Counted from the stretch's first letter, positions 1 to 10,539 are shown. The stretch: DNA of 64,000 bases from CAVYXF01 sp963772335 (GCA_963772335.1 CAVYXF010000003.1:124001-188000); one strand, 5' to 3'. Program-made: numbers and translations. The notes: generated by a model from the letters alone, not told the origin.

Positions 1-470
1 GCTGTTGTATGGTTGGCATGTGCCTTCTAATCCATGCAAGAGATGCCGGCCAAGCCGCTCCGCCTTATGGCTGAGCCCGCTACCGGCAAAACACGAGAGG
101 ACCGCCCAGCCATTTCGCTGGAAGGTCATACGCCAGTTTTGTCCCAATTATGGGGCAGCGTTTAGGTCCGGGACCCGCACAAGCTTGCGAGCAAAGCCTA
201 CCGCCTGCCAAAATCAGTGAACGGGAAAATAGTCGCCAGGATTTGCAGCGTCAAGCGTGAATTCACCATCTGGTGGCTCATTTCGGCCCGGTTTTGTTGC
301 CCTACGGTCTCGCCGAAGACAAAGTCACCGATATTCACAGCCCGGTAGCGTCGTACACCAGCCAATGTGCAGTAATGCATCGCTTCGGGGATCGTGCTAC
401 TAACCCATGCGACATATAGGATACTCTGTATGCGGCACAAGTGCAGTGGGAGAAAACGCGGGGCGGCGGG
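1..470. other. Left edge, no recognisable gene
   Basis: This stretch has short open frames on both strands, but none has a credible ribosome site, family resemblance or domain. The minus-strand frame over 198-749 overlaps the better-supported plus-strand gene and looks like GC-driven shadow. It may hold the promoter of the gene at 471 or the tail of a neighbour outside the window. Confidence 0.5.
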
Positions 471-1100
471 ATGGGCGAATTCTTTGCCTGGGCCGCGACC
501 GGGACCGTGGCTGAGCTCGAGGTCTGGTCGGAAGCGGAATTTGAGGAGCGAAGAAGGGCGAGTGCTGGGGGCGGAGCGCATGCAGTAACACATCATCAGC
601 GCTTTCTTTTGCATCAGCGCGATGGGCAGGACATCGAGATCGTTCTGATCGACAGCGGAATGGCCTTCGGTAACAGCCACGCGGTGACCGCGGTCTGGGC
701 GGCGAGCAAAGGCGCAACTTACGGTCATTGCATCTATCTGGAAAATCACACGACGGGGGCCATCGCGCGACTCCCCGAAAATGTCGCGCTGATTCGCCCG
801 AAGGTCGGCTTCTGGCGCGTGGCGGGCTATGGCTTCATCGCCACCTTCCTTACGACGGCGACCCTGCTATTCTGGCTGCTCATACAGCGCGGGCCCGCTT
901 ATATGCACCACAAGATGTTCTGGATCAGCGCAGGTATTTCTCTTTCTCTCCTTTTCGTGATTGGAGTAGTGGTTTCCAAGCTTGTTTTTGACTACATTAA
1001 AGCTGATGATGACCAGAAAATCTGGCTTGCCGCCGATAAAGCTCTTGCAAACGCTCGACGGGTTCTTTTGCAAAAACCCGTGACCAGGAGGTTTAAGTAA
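471..1100 (+). CDS. Hypothetical two-TM membrane protein
   Basis: I do not recognise this 209-residue protein. The N-terminal ~115 residues are soluble. Two hydrophobic segments follow at about 120-140 and 149-173, and the C-terminus is short and basic. The arrangement fits an inner-membrane protein with a short hairpin. I chose ATG 471, after a purine-rich GGCGGG run, over an in-frame GTG at 441; either is possible. It stands alone, 173 bases before a secreted protease on the same strand, and nothing in the context points to a function. Coding status rests on frame length and the clear transmembrane pattern. Confidence 0.55.
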   Translation: MGEFFAWAATGTVAELEVWSEAEFEERRRASAGGGAHAVTHHQRFLLHQRDGQDIEIVLIDSGMAFGNSHAVTAVWAASKGATYGHCIYLENHTTGAIARLPENVALIRPKVGFWRVAGYGFIATFLTTATLLFWLLIQRGPAYMHHKMFWISAGISLSLLFVIGVVVSKLVFDYIKADDDQKIWLAADKALANARRVLLQKPVTRRFK

Positions 1101-1273
1101 ACAGACGCAAGTGAGTGTTGTTGATTAGCAAATAACAACTACCCCGCCTGGTTACCTGTTTCTGGTTTCACTCCTAGAGGTCACAGTTTGGCCTTTTCTG
1201 CTGTGTATAGCCCCATACCATCGCATTGATGTTGCTCGGCCAATACTTTGCGGCCTTTTAACGGCGAGGCGTC

Positions 1274-2539
1274 ATGAAGCGATCTGCGGGCCTCAGGCCT
1301 TCTCTTTCATACTGCCTTCTCGCGGTGGCTGGCGCGACGCTTCTGCACATCTGCGTGCCATCACTTCAGGGCAACCTGATTGCTGCCACGCATTTGGCTG
1401 AGCAGGACGGCGCCGCAGCGGCGGGGATCTCCGAGGGAATCGGCGCTTCTCCGGTTGCCCATGTCCGCAAGGCGGCCGCACAGGTCTACCGCTTGATCGT
1501 CGACGTCGACAATGCCGTAAAGGGCGGTACCGGCTTTCTCGTCAGCGGGCACCGTGTCGTGGCAACCAATCATCACGTCATCGAAAACGGCACCGCGTTC
1601 ACGCTCGGTTTTGTCGAGGAGGATCACCGCATCCGCCGCGTGCCGCTTCGCATCGTCGCTGCCTATCCGCAGAAGGATCTCGCCCTCCTGGAGGCGCTTG
1701 ATGATCTGCCGGGCGAGCCGTTGCCGCTGTTCGCCGGCCATCCCGATCCGGCAACGGACCTGTTCGCCATCGGCTTTCCGGCCGCTGCCGATCCGCAGGG
1801 CACGATGTGGTGGGCGAACGGCACCGACGACACCTACTACACGCCATCTGTGATCAAAGGCTATGTCTCGCGCGTGCTGCCGAATCGGTGGTTTTCCAGC
1901 CAGCTCCAGCATCAGACGCCGATCATCCCCGGCTATAGTGGCGGGCCGCTCGTCGATAATAACGGCGTGGTGGTTGGAATCAGCACCTCGGTGCACAAGG
2001 AGGCCAATGGCATCTCCTATGCGGTGTTGGGCACCGATCTGGCGGAGTTCGTTGCCGCCTGCGGCCTGCCGGCCAGGAGCAACGTCGTGGGGCATGCGCC
2101 GCAAAGTCGTGACCAACGTGATGTGCCGATGGCGATTCCAGCGATGGTGAAGACCACCGCTCTGGAGGAGCATCCGGCGCCCAATGACAACGACCGGGCG
2201 ATGCTCGTGCGCGCGAACCGCATGCTGGGCTATGGCGACATCGTCGCCGCTCGCCTGATCCTCGATTATCTGGTGACCAACCGGAAAATGTCCGAGGCGA
2301 TCGCGAGTTTGGCCAAGTCTTATGACCCGGCGTTCTTGAGCGCACAAAAGGTGCTCGGCATCTCGGGCGACGCCGGCAAGGCTGCCGCTCTCTATAAACA
2401 GGCCGCCGCGCTCGGCGACAAGGACGCCAAGACCCTTATTACCGGCACCATCAATACTGGCAGCTGCTCGGAGAGCTTGTGCACGCTGGTCAACACCCCG
2501 CGTGGCCCGCAGATCAGCTGCGAGCGAGCGAAACTCTGA
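1274..2539 (+). CDS. Secreted trypsin-like protease with Sel1-like tail
   Basis: This is a 421-residue protein with a hydrophobic N-terminal segment (about 13-37) that looks like a signal peptide. A trypsin-like S1 domain follows. The triad is visible as His101 (in TNHHV), Asp135 (in KDLALL) and Ser222 (in GYSGGPL). No PDZ domain is present. The C-terminal ~110 residues instead form a helical module containing KAAALYKQAAALGDKDA, which resembles a Sel1/TPR repeat. A related module ends the protein at 50555-51841. The family cleaves misfolded or signalling proteins in the periplasm; the actual substrate is unknown. A cysteine pair near the C-terminus (GSCSESLC) could form a disulfide. Confidence 0.8.
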   Translation: MKRSAGLRPSLSYCLLAVAGATLLHICVPSLQGNLIAATHLAEQDGAAAAGISEGIGASPVAHVRKAAAQVYRLIVDVDNAVKGGTGFLVSGHRVVATNHHVIENGTAFTLGFVEEDHRIRRVPLRIVAAYPQKDLALLEALDDLPGEPLPLFAGHPDPATDLFAIGFPAAADPQGTMWWANGTDDTYYTPSVIKGYVSRVLPNRWFSSQLQHQTPIIPGYSGGPLVDNNGVVVGISTSVHKEANGISYAVLGTDLAEFVAACGLPARSNVVGHAPQSRDQRDVPMAIPAMVKTTALEEHPAPNDNDRAMLVRANRMLGYGDIVAARLILDYLVTNRKMSEAIASLAKSYDPAFLSAQKVLGISGDAGKAAALYKQAAALGDKDAKTLITGTINTGSCSESLCTLVNTPRGPQISCERAKL

Positions 2540-2554
2540 ACGGCTTACGGTCGA

Positions 2555-3517
2555 CTACTCTTTAGCGAGCTGCGCCGCACGCGCCTCCCGCAAGCGGGCG
2601 AAATCATCGCCGGCGTGATAGGAGGAGCGCGTCAACGGGCTCGCAGCCACCATCAGGAAGCCTTTCGAGAAGGCAATAGTTTTATAGGCCGCGAACGCGT
2701 CGGGCGTAATGAAAGCGGCAACAGCCGCATGCTTGCGAGTTGGCTGGAGATACTGGCCGATGGTGAGAAAGTCGACCTCCGCCGAGCGCAGATCGTCCAT
2801 CAGCTGCAGCACCTCGTTACGTTCCTCGCCCAGCCCCACCATGATCCCGGACTTGGTGAAGAGGCTCGGGTCGAGCTCCTTGGCCTTCTGGAGAAGGCGA
2901 AGCGAGGCGAAATAGCGCGCGCCCGGGCGAATGGTCAGGTAGAGCGAAGGCACCGTCTCGAGGTTGTGGTTGAACACGTCGGGCCTCGCCTCGACCACCA
3001 CCTCGAGCGCCCTGTCCTTGCGCAGGAAATCGGGCGTGAGCACCTCAATAGTGGTATCTGGCGCGGCAAGCCGGATCGCACGAATCACGCTAGCGAAATG
3101 CCCTGCTCCACCGTCTGGAAGATCGTCGCGATCGACGGAGGTGATAACCACATGCGCCAGGCCGAGCTTGGCGACGGCATCGGCAACCTGAGCCGGCTCA
3201 TCCGGATCGAGCGCGCCGGGCAGGCCGGTCTTCACATTGCAGAAGGCGCAGGCACGGGTGCAGATGTCGCCCATGATCATCATGGTGGCGTGCTTCTTCT
3301 CCCAGCACTCGCCGATATTCGGGCAGCCCGCCTCCTCGCACACCGTATGTAGCCCGTGCTGGCGCATAATGCCGGCCGTCTCGCGGTAGCCCGGCGAGCC
3401 GGGGGCACGCACGCGGATCCAGTCCGGCTTGCGCATCAGGGGAGTGTCCGGGCGATGCGCCTTTTCCGGGTGCCTCGGACCAGAGCCCGCGTTTCGTGTG
3501 TCCAGAATGGTGACCAT
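2555..3517 (-). CDS. lipA: Lipoyl synthase
   Basis: This radical-SAM enzyme inserts two sulfurs into octanoyl-lysine on lipoyl domains, so it activates the PDH E2 and E1-beta subunits encoded upstream. The protein is 320 residues, normal for LipA. The auxiliary cluster cysteines are C60, C65 and C71 (CEEAGCPNIGEC). The radical-SAM CxxxCxxC cysteines are C86, C90 and C93 (CTRACAFC). The conserved RSSYHAG stretch lies near the C-terminus. I chose ATG 3517 because the sequence upstream of it does not look like LipA. It lies on the same strand as the PDH genes, but mscL on the other strand separates it from lpdA, so it probably has its own promoter. Confidence 0.95.
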   Translation of the reverse strand: MVTILDTRNAGSGPRHPEKAHRPDTPLMRKPDWIRVRAPGSPGYRETAGIMRQHGLHTVCEEAGCPNIGECWEKKHATMMIMGDICTRACAFCNVKTGLPGALDPDEPAQVADAVAKLGLAHVVITSVDRDDLPDGGAGHFASVIRAIRLAAPDTTIEVLTPDFLRKDRALEVVVEARPDVFNHNLETVPSLYLTIRPGARYFASLRLLQKAKELDPSLFTKSGIMVGLGEERNEVLQLMDDLRSAEVDFLTIGQYLQPTRKHAAVAAFITPDAFAAYKTIAFSKGFLMVAASPLTRSSYHAGDDFARLREARAAQLAKE

Positions 3518-3648
3518 AGATGCCCGTGTTCTTTGCCTTCGTTGCCTAACATAAGGCCCTCTGCACACCGATAAAAGCCCAAGAGCCGTCATAAGCGTGC
3601 ATAGCTGCCACAGTATGCATGCCGCGCCAAACGGCTGGACTAATCTTG

Positions 3649-3692
3649 GCAGCGCTTTGCGTAGATTTGATTAGTATTAGCAGCGCTTTGCG
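3649..3692 (+). repeat. Direct repeats upstream of mscL
   Basis: The 13-mer GCAGCGCTTTGCG occurs at 3649-3661 and again at 3680-3692, so the starts are 31 bases apart (about three helical turns). TA-rich sequence precedes each copy. They lie 33-76 bases before the mscL start, in the lipA-mscL divergent gap. The spacing suggests two sites for a regulator on one face of the DNA, but no known operator is recognised. Confidence 0.45.
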
Positions 3693-3724
3693 CGAATCAG
3701 TTGGACCTAACGGAGGATCGCAAC

Positions 3725-4198
3725 ATGTTAGGTGGCAGGATAGGCAGTGGTGTCGAGGAATTCAAAGAGTTCATCCTCAAGGGCAACGCATTTGATCTCG
3801 CAGTCGGCGTGATCATTGGTGCCGCATTTTCGGGCGTCGTCACCTCCCTGGTCGGCGACATTTTGATGCCGCCGATCGGTGCGATTTTGGGCGGCATAAA
3901 TTTCTCGGATTATTACGCCGATCTGACCTCTTTCTTCGGCTTTGCTCAGCCGCTTCCTTCGCTCGACGCTGCGCAGAAGGCCGGACACGCCGTCATCGCC
4001 TACGGCAAGTTCATCAACGCGCTAATCAATCTGATTATCGTCGGCTTCGTCATTTTCATGCTGGTAAAGCAGCTCAATCGCTTCCGCCGCCAGCCTGATC
4101 CGACCCCCGAGGTTCCGCCTGCTCCGCCCGAAGACGTGAAGCTCCTGACAGAAATCCGGGATATCTTGGCAACCTCATCCTACACGGCCAAAATCTGA
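3725..4198 (+). CDS. mscL: Large-conductance mechanosensitive channel
   Basis: MscL is a homopentameric inner-membrane channel that opens under membrane tension to release solutes during hypo-osmotic shock. This 157-residue protein begins with the amphipathic helix FKEFILKGNAFDLAVGV. TM1 follows at about 18-45 and includes the pore-lining GVIIGAAF region. After a periplasmic loop, TM2 lies at about 94-115. The charged C-terminal helix ends LLTEIRDIL, typical of the family. ATG 3725 is preceded by GGAGG at good spacing; an in-frame TTG at 3701 is less likely. It stands alone between convergent lpdA and divergent lipA. Confidence 0.95.
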   Translation: MLGGRIGSGVEEFKEFILKGNAFDLAVGVIIGAAFSGVVTSLVGDILMPPIGAILGGINFSDYYADLTSFFGFAQPLPSLDAAQKAGHAVIAYGKFINALINLIIVGFVIFMLVKQLNRFRRQPDPTPEVPPAPPEDVKLLTEIRDILATSSYTAKI

Positions 4199-4269
4199 GC
4201 TTGCCCAACCTCACCGGCTCTCGTTAAGCCGAAAGCCTGCGTGTATTAGCGGGGTGTGATCCAGCCATC

Positions 4270-4297
4270 AGTGGAGGTGCTTTCCTGCGCCTCCACT
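4270..4297. terminator. Hairpin between mscL and lpdA
   Basis: The arms AGTGGAGG and CCTCCACT form a perfect 8-bp stem around a 12-base loop in the gap between the convergent mscL and lpdA genes. No T-tract follows on either strand, so it is at best a weak or bidirectional terminator. Confidence 0.35.
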
Positions 4298-4344
4298 CAA
4301 TCCACCAGCGCAACGAGGCGCTTCCTTCGCCGCAACAGCCCTCC

Positions 4345-5751
<1,407 letters not shown>

Positions 5752-5943
5752 GATATCCTCCTGCGCTTCCCGCTTTCGCGCTTTTACCTGCCGAGTTGGA
5801 TGGATTTCTTCTCCATCGAATAGTTCGGGATGCACAGAAATACCAGGGGCGTTTGTGCGACCCTGGTATGTTTTTCTAGCGCACCGGCCTTTCGCGCGCT
5901 AGTAGCCCGCTTCCATCATTCCCGAACACCCTCAGGCATCGAG

Positions 5944-6555
5944 CTAGCGCCTCGCGCTCTCGGCGATCAACTTTTCCAGAATGACGATCTTCATCGAACC
6001 GATAGGCGTGCTGCTAGGCGGTACTGGCCAGGTCGAAAAGCCATGGCGCTGGTAGAACCGCAGTGCCGCGACATTTTCCTCCGCCACCTCCAAAAGCAGG
6101 CACGAGCATCGGGCCTTGCGGGCCTTGCGCTCGGCCGCATCCAGCAGCACGGCGCCCAGGCCCTGATTGCGGTTGCCGGGATAGATTGCCAGCGTGTTGA
6201 TGTAAAAGCTGGCTGGCTGCCGTTTCTCCAGCACCGAAAGCGGGCGAAGGCTTTGGCACAGGCCAGCAAGCTTGGGCGTCTCGCCTTCGCTGGAGAGCCG
6301 GTAGCCGAGCATCATGCCGGCGACATGGCCGGCGATCTCGCACACGAGCGTATTTCTCAAGCAGAAGGTCTCGCATCTTAGCGCGAAACGGCGGGTGGCG
6401 AAGTCGACGAGCTTGCCTCCACGCCGGGGCTTTCAGGGAAAGCCGGGAGGCGGATCGCCGGCCTCGATGATCAATTCGGCCAGGAAGTCTCGTTCATTCT
6501 GACGCGGGCTGCGCAGAATGTGCTGTTGCTCACGAAGAGCATATTCAAAATACAT
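5944..6555 (-). pseudogene. GNAT acetyltransferase interrupted by in-frame TGA
   Basis: The intact downstream part (TTG 6360 to 5944, 138 residues) reads as a GNAT acetyltransferase, with acetyl-CoA loop NRNQGLGAVLLDAAERKA and helix AALRFYQRHGF. It lacks the family's N-terminal strand and helix. Reading upstream in the same frame, ATG 6555 opens 40 codons containing RQNERDFLAELIIEAG, which looks like that missing N-terminus. A TGA at 6435-6433 separates the two parts. The simplest view is a nonsense-mutated or slightly indel-damaged gene sitting between pdhC and lpdA. Translation of the C-terminal part from the TTG cannot be excluded. Substrate unknown. Confidence 0.6.
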
Positions 6556-6650
6556 AAGGGTCCCAAGAAGGGTTGCGGAAACGGCTTTTGCGGATGAACC
6601 GGTGACGCCGGATGGGGCGGCAGAGGACGCCGACTTTTATCTGGAGCTAA

Positions 6651-8021
6651 TCAGACAAGCATGGTGATGGGCTCCTCGATGAAGCCTTTGAATGCGGACA
6701 GGAGTTGAGCGCCCAGCGCGCCATCCATGACGCGATGATCGCAGGAGAGCGTTGCCGACATGAGGGTGACGATCGCAATCGCGTCGTCTTTCACAATGGG
6801 ACGCCTCTCGCCTTCGCCAACAGCAAGAATGGAGGCATGAGGCGGATTGATGACTGCGTCGAACTGCTTAATGCCGTACATGCCGAGATTGGAGATCGCG
6901 GTGGAGCCGCCCTGGTATTCATGCGGTTTGAGCCGCTTGTTGCGCGCGCGCTCGGCGAGGTCCTTCATCTGATTCGAGATCTCGGCGAGCGTCTTATCCT
7001 CGACGCTGCGGATTACCGGGGTGAACAGGCCGCCTTCGAGCGCAACCGCAACGGCCACGTCGGCGTGTTTGTGATACAGCATGCCGCGCTCGGTCCAGGT
7101 GGCGTTGGCCTTTGGTATGCGCATCAGGGCGAGGCCCATGGCCTTAATAATGAAGTCGTTGACAGACAGGCGGTAGGCATTCGGGCCATCCTTCGGCGCC
7201 CGCATATTAAGCCGCTGACGGGCATCGAGCAGCTTATCCAGCTCACATTCCACGGTTAAATAATAATGCGGGATGGTTGCCTTTGCCTGGACGAGGCGGG
7301 TGGCGATCGTGCGGCGCATATTATCGTGCGGCACGACATCATAGCTGCCGGGCTCGTAGAGCGCGAGGACCTGCTCGTCGGGGATGGCGGAGGGCGCAAT
7401 AGCCGTGCCCTGCGCGGGAACCAGGGCCTGCGCCGCCGGTGCCCCTCTGGCTGGAACGCCTTCGACGATCGCCTTCTCCACATCGCGCAGCACGATGCGC
7501 CCATGCGGGCCGGAGCCCTGCAGGGCAGTAATCGCGATGCCCTTCTCCTTGGCGATGCGGCGGGCGAGCGGCGAGGCGAAGGTGCGCTCGCCATGTCCGT
7601 TGGTTACCGCCGCGGCGCCATTTCCGGTCCTCGCTGCGGGCTGCTGGGGCTTCGGCGCTTCAGGGGCCTTCTGCGGACTTGGCGCAGCTTTGGACGGCTC
7701 GGGAGCCGATGCAGCAGCCGGTTTCGGCGCTGGCTTGGCGGCCGCACCCGCTGCGCTGTCGATGGTGCCGGCGTCCTCGCCTTCCTCTAAGAGCATGGCG
7801 ATCGGCGCGTTCACTGCCACCTTCTCGGTGCCCTCCGGAATGAGGATCCGCCCGACCGTTCCCTCATCGACCGCCTCGACCTCCATGGTCGCCTTGTCAG
7901 TCTCGATCTCGGCGATCACGTCGCCCGATGCGACCTTGTCGCCTTCCTTGACCAGCCATTTGGCGAGCTTGCCTTCTTCCATGGTCGGAGACAGAGCAGG
8001 CATCAGAATTGGGATTGGCAT
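6651..8021 (-). CDS. pdhC: PDH E2, dihydrolipoamide acetyltransferase
   Basis: E2 forms the PDH core and transfers the acetyl group from lipoyl-lysine to CoA. The protein is 456 residues. A single lipoyl domain covers 1-78, with lipoyl Lys43 in ETDKATMEV. An Ala/Pro-rich linker follows, then the E1/E3-binding domain at about 148-184 (FASPLARRIAKEKG), a second linker, and the acyltransferase domain from about 225. The catalytic H429 and D433 lie in SCDHRVMDG. It lies 9 bases downstream of a small membrane-protein gene, so it is probably co-transcribed with pdhA and pdhB. The start ATG follows GAGG at suitable spacing. Confidence 0.96.
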   Translation of the reverse strand: MPIPILMPALSPTMEEGKLAKWLVKEGDKVASGDVIAEIETDKATMEVEAVDEGTVGRILIPEGTEKVAVNAPIAMLLEEGEDAGTIDSAAGAAAKPAPKPAAASAPEPSKAAPSPQKAPEAPKPQQPAARTGNGAAAVTNGHGERTFASPLARRIAKEKGIAITALQGSGPHGRIVLRDVEKAIVEGVPARGAPAAQALVPAQGTAIAPSAIPDEQVLALYEPGSYDVVPHDNMRRTIATRLVQAKATIPHYYLTVECELDKLLDARQRLNMRAPKDGPNAYRLSVNDFIIKAMGLALMRIPKANATWTERGMLYHKHADVAVAVALEGGLFTPVIRSVEDKTLAEISNQMKDLAERARNKRLKPHEYQGGSTAISNLGMYGIKQFDAVINPPHASILAVGEGERRPIVKDDAIAIVTLMSATLSCDHRVMDGALGAQLLSAFKGFIEEPITMLV

Positions 8022-8030
8022 GTTGTCCTC

Positions 8031-8471
8031 TTAATTGCTGGATGCGCTGTCCGGTTCCAGATGGGGCCAGGAATAGAAGAAGGTCAGGTAGCCAAGAACA
8101 AGGAAGACCGCGACGCCGACGATCGTGGAAAGAATGAAGCCGCCATAATACAGCGAATAGCTCGATCCCCAGCCCATGAAGGCGCTTCTCAGCAGTTCAT
8201 TCGGGCCGATGGGAATGGCCGCTTCCGTCCACCGTGAGATGAGCACCTCGATGACCTCGGTGATGCTCGCAACCACTGCCGCCAGGAAGAGGAAGCTCAG
8301 CGATAGAAGCGCGAAGGCGGTCGCGCGCATCGCGAAGGGTGCTTTGCCGAGAAAGAAGTAAAGCGCGGCGATGTAAGCGGAGACGATAGTAAAGAACAAG
8401 GAAAACGTCGCAAGGATTGTGCCAGCGGAGTTGAAGCGCGCCTGAATCAATTCTGAAAGTGACATCGGCAT
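8031..8471 (-). CDS. Hypothetical membrane protein in the PDH operon
   Basis: I do not recognise this 146-residue protein. It has about four hydrophobic segments: roughly 18-40, 45-72, 95-115 and 113-135, the last two merging around a Gly-rich turn. The charged ends are short. ATG 8471 is preceded by GAGG at 5-base spacing, which supports it over ATG 8465. It sits between a GFA-type zinc protein and pdhC on the same strand, 9 bases before pdhC. It is therefore very likely co-expressed with PDH, though nothing in the sequence links it to the complex. Confidence 0.7.
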   Translation of the reverse strand: MPMSLSELIQARFNSAGTILATFSLFFTIVSAYIAALYFFLGKAPFAMRATAFALLSLSFLFLAAVVASITEVIEVLISRWTEAAIPIGPNELLRSAFMGWGSSYSLYYGGFILSTIVGVAVFLVLGYLTFFYSWPHLEPDSASSN

Positions 8472-8539
8472 TATTGCCTCAGCTCTCTCTCATACCATTT
8501 GGATGAACGCAAACCCGTCAAAAGGTGCATGGAAACGGC

Positions 8540-9001
8540 TCAATGAACAGCCCGGTCTTCCTTGGACGCGAGAAAACGCAACTCGGCCGGCATCCAGGCG
8601 GCAAGCCGGCGGCGAACACGCTCTTCGAAAGTCTCCGCGGTGTAGTCCACCGGCCGTGCCTGACGACCGCGGAAGTCGGCAATATCGAGTCCCGCGGCAT
8701 TGATGGTGACCAGCTGCGCGCCGCTTGCCTCGAGCAGCACGCCGACATAGACGCCACATTCGGTGCAGATCAAGAAGTCGGCGGTCCGCAAGCCGAACCG
8801 GTAGCGCTGCAGCATGTCAGGTGTGTGCGCTTCGATAATCGCGCGGCCATTCGGATCGGCGAACGTGCGCGCGCCGTGACGGGAGCAGAACGAGCATTGG
8901 CAGGCGCGCAGTTCAAACGCCTCGGCCGGTCGCGACAGGCTGATGCGCACCTTGAGCCGGCCGCAATGGCACTCCCCCGAGATGTCGTCGCCGGTCTGCA
9001 T
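8540..9001 (-). CDS. GFA/CENP-V family zinc protein
   Basis: This 153-residue protein belongs to the glutathione-dependent formaldehyde-activating (GFA) superfamily, a Mss4-like zinc fold. The metal ligands are visible as CHCG near residue 11, CQCSFC near 34 and CTECG near 79. In characterised members the zinc fold binds S-hydroxymethylglutathione; many relatives have no known substrate. The start codon overlaps the pdhB stop by one base (TGATG), so the two are translationally coupled. Insertion of such a gene inside a PDH operon is unusual and could tie C1 or aldehyde handling to pyruvate oxidation, but that is inference. Confidence 0.85.
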   Translation of the reverse strand: MQTGDDISGECHCGRLKVRISLSRPAEAFELRACQCSFCSRHGARTFADPNGRAIIEAHTPDMLQRYRFGLRTADFLICTECGVYVGVLLEASGAQLVTINAAGLDIADFRGRQARPVDYTAETFEERVRRRLAAWMPAELRFLASKEDRAVH

Positions 9002-10383
9002 CAGGTCCTATAGCAAACAGCTTTCGCCGCCTCGATCACCTGCGCCGCGTTTGGCAGCGCCAGCTTCTCCAGATTGGCCGCATAGGGCATCGGCACATCG
9101 GCACCAGAGACCTTGGTTGGCGGTGCGTCGAGATAGTCGAATGCTTCCGTGGCAATGCGCGCGCAGATTTCCGAGCCGATCGAGCACACCGGCCAGCTTT
9201 CCTCGACAGTCACCAGCCGGTTGGTCTTTTTCACCGATTCAACGATGGTCGGCATGTCGAGCGGCCGCAATGTGCGCAGATCGATGACCTCGGCCTCGAT
9301 CCCTTCGCCGGCCAGTTTCTCCGCTGCCTCGAGCGCATAGTTGATACCGCGCGAGAAAGAGATGATGGTAACGTCCTTGCCGGGCCGGACGATGCGCGCC
9401 TTGCCGATTGGCAAAACCCAATCCTCGATCTTTGGCACCGGGCCGGAAGCGCCGTAGAGGATCTCATTTTCGAGGAAAATGACTGGGCTGTTCTCCCGGA
9501 TTGCGGCCTTAAGCAGGCCTTTGGCGTCGGCGGGGTTGGACGGTGCGATCACCTTCAGCCCCGGCACATGCGCATACCAGGCCGAATACTCCTGGCTGTG
9601 CTGGGCCGCGACGCGCGCCGCCGCGCCATTGGGCCCGCGGAACACAATCGGGCAATGCATCTGGCCGCCGGACATATAGAGCGTCTTGGCGGCCGAGTTG
9701 ATGATTTGATCGATCGCCTGCATGGCGAAATTCCAGGTCATGAACTCGACGATCGGCCTCAGCCCCCCGAGCGCTGCGCCGACACCGATGCCGGCAAAGC
9801 CCTGCTCGGTGATCGGCGTGTCGATCACGCGCTTGTCACCAAACTCGGCGAGCAGCCCTTGAGTCACCTTATAGGCGCCCTGATATTCGGCGACCTCCTC
9901 GCCCATGACGAAGACGCGGTCGTCTGCGCGCATCTCCTCGGCCATGCCGTCACGCAGCGCCTCGCGCATGGTGAGGTTGACGGTCTCAGTTCCTGGCTTA
10001 ACCTCGGGCTCTGCATAGGTCGGCGCGGCCTGCGACTGCGGGGCCGGTTTGGCAGCAACGGGCGCACGCGCCGGCTCGTCCTGGCGGGGACCAGCGACCG
10101 GAGGCGTCGGGGAGGCGCTTTGCGCGGCGTTAACGTCCTCGCCGTCCGCAACCAGCACGGCGATCGGCGTGTTGACCTTCACCCCTTCGGTACCTGCCGG
10201 AACGAGGATCTTGCCGAGCCGGCCCTCGTCCACAGCCTCCACCTCCATGGTGGCCTTATCGGTTTCGATCTCGGCGATCACATCGCCGGGCGAAACCGTA
10301 TCGCCCTCCGCTTTGACCCATTTGGCGAGCTTGCCTTCCTCCATGGTCGGCGAAAGCGCAGGCATCAAGATTTGAACCGGCAT
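9001..10383 (-). CDS. pdhB: PDH E1-beta with N-terminal lipoyl domain
   Basis: With PdhA this forms the thiamine-diphosphate E1 that decarboxylates pyruvate and acetylates lipoyl groups. The 460 residues split into a lipoyl domain at 1-80 (lipoyl Lys43 in ETDKATMEV), an Ala/Pro-rich linker to about 132, and the E1-beta domains. The pyrimidine-binding domain starts at TVNLTMREALRDGM and includes RVIDTPITEQGFAG. The transketolase C-domain includes ISFSRGINYALEAAEKL and VIDLRTLRPLD. An extra lipoyl domain on E1-beta is characteristic of alphaproteobacteria. Its lipoyl domain is nearly identical to that of pdhC, which suggests duplication. It is coupled to the downstream GFA gene. Confidence 0.96.
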   Translation of the reverse strand: MPVQILMPALSPTMEEGKLAKWVKAEGDTVSPGDVIAEIETDKATMEVEAVDEGRLGKILVPAGTEGVKVNTPIAVLVADGEDVNAAQSASPTPPVAGPRQDEPARAPVAAKPAPQSQAAPTYAEPEVKPGTETVNLTMREALRDGMAEEMRADDRVFVMGEEVAEYQGAYKVTQGLLAEFGDKRVIDTPITEQGFAGIGVGAALGGLRPIVEFMTWNFAMQAIDQIINSAAKTLYMSGGQMHCPIVFRGPNGAAARVAAQHSQEYSAWYAHVPGLKVIAPSNPADAKGLLKAAIRENSPVIFLENEILYGASGPVPKIEDWVLPIGKARIVRPGKDVTIISFSRGINYALEAAEKLAGEGIEAEVIDLRTLRPLDMPTIVESVKKTNRLVTVEESWPVCSIGSEICARIATEAFDYLDAPPTKVSGADVPMPYAANLEKLALPNAAQVIEAAKAVCYRT

Positions 10384-10539
10384 TGTTTTAATTGCTCCTG
10401 GGCGCGGCGCGGCTTTGAAAGATTGTTATTGCGGGCCGCAAGCCTTGAGTTCTCGTTTCTTCCCTTGAAGCGCGATCTTAGCAAGAATGCGCCGCCGGAA
10501 AAGCACGGTTTCGTGAATATCCAGGCGAGTGCGGGAGGT

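Noticed and set aside
5..220. 71-codon plus-strand frame at the left edge
   Set aside because: No ribosome site, no hydrophobic pattern, no family resemblance.
1361..2347. 328-codon minus-strand frame over the protease gene
   Set aside because: Shadow of the S1 protease, whose catalytic triad and signal peptide are clear on the plus strand.
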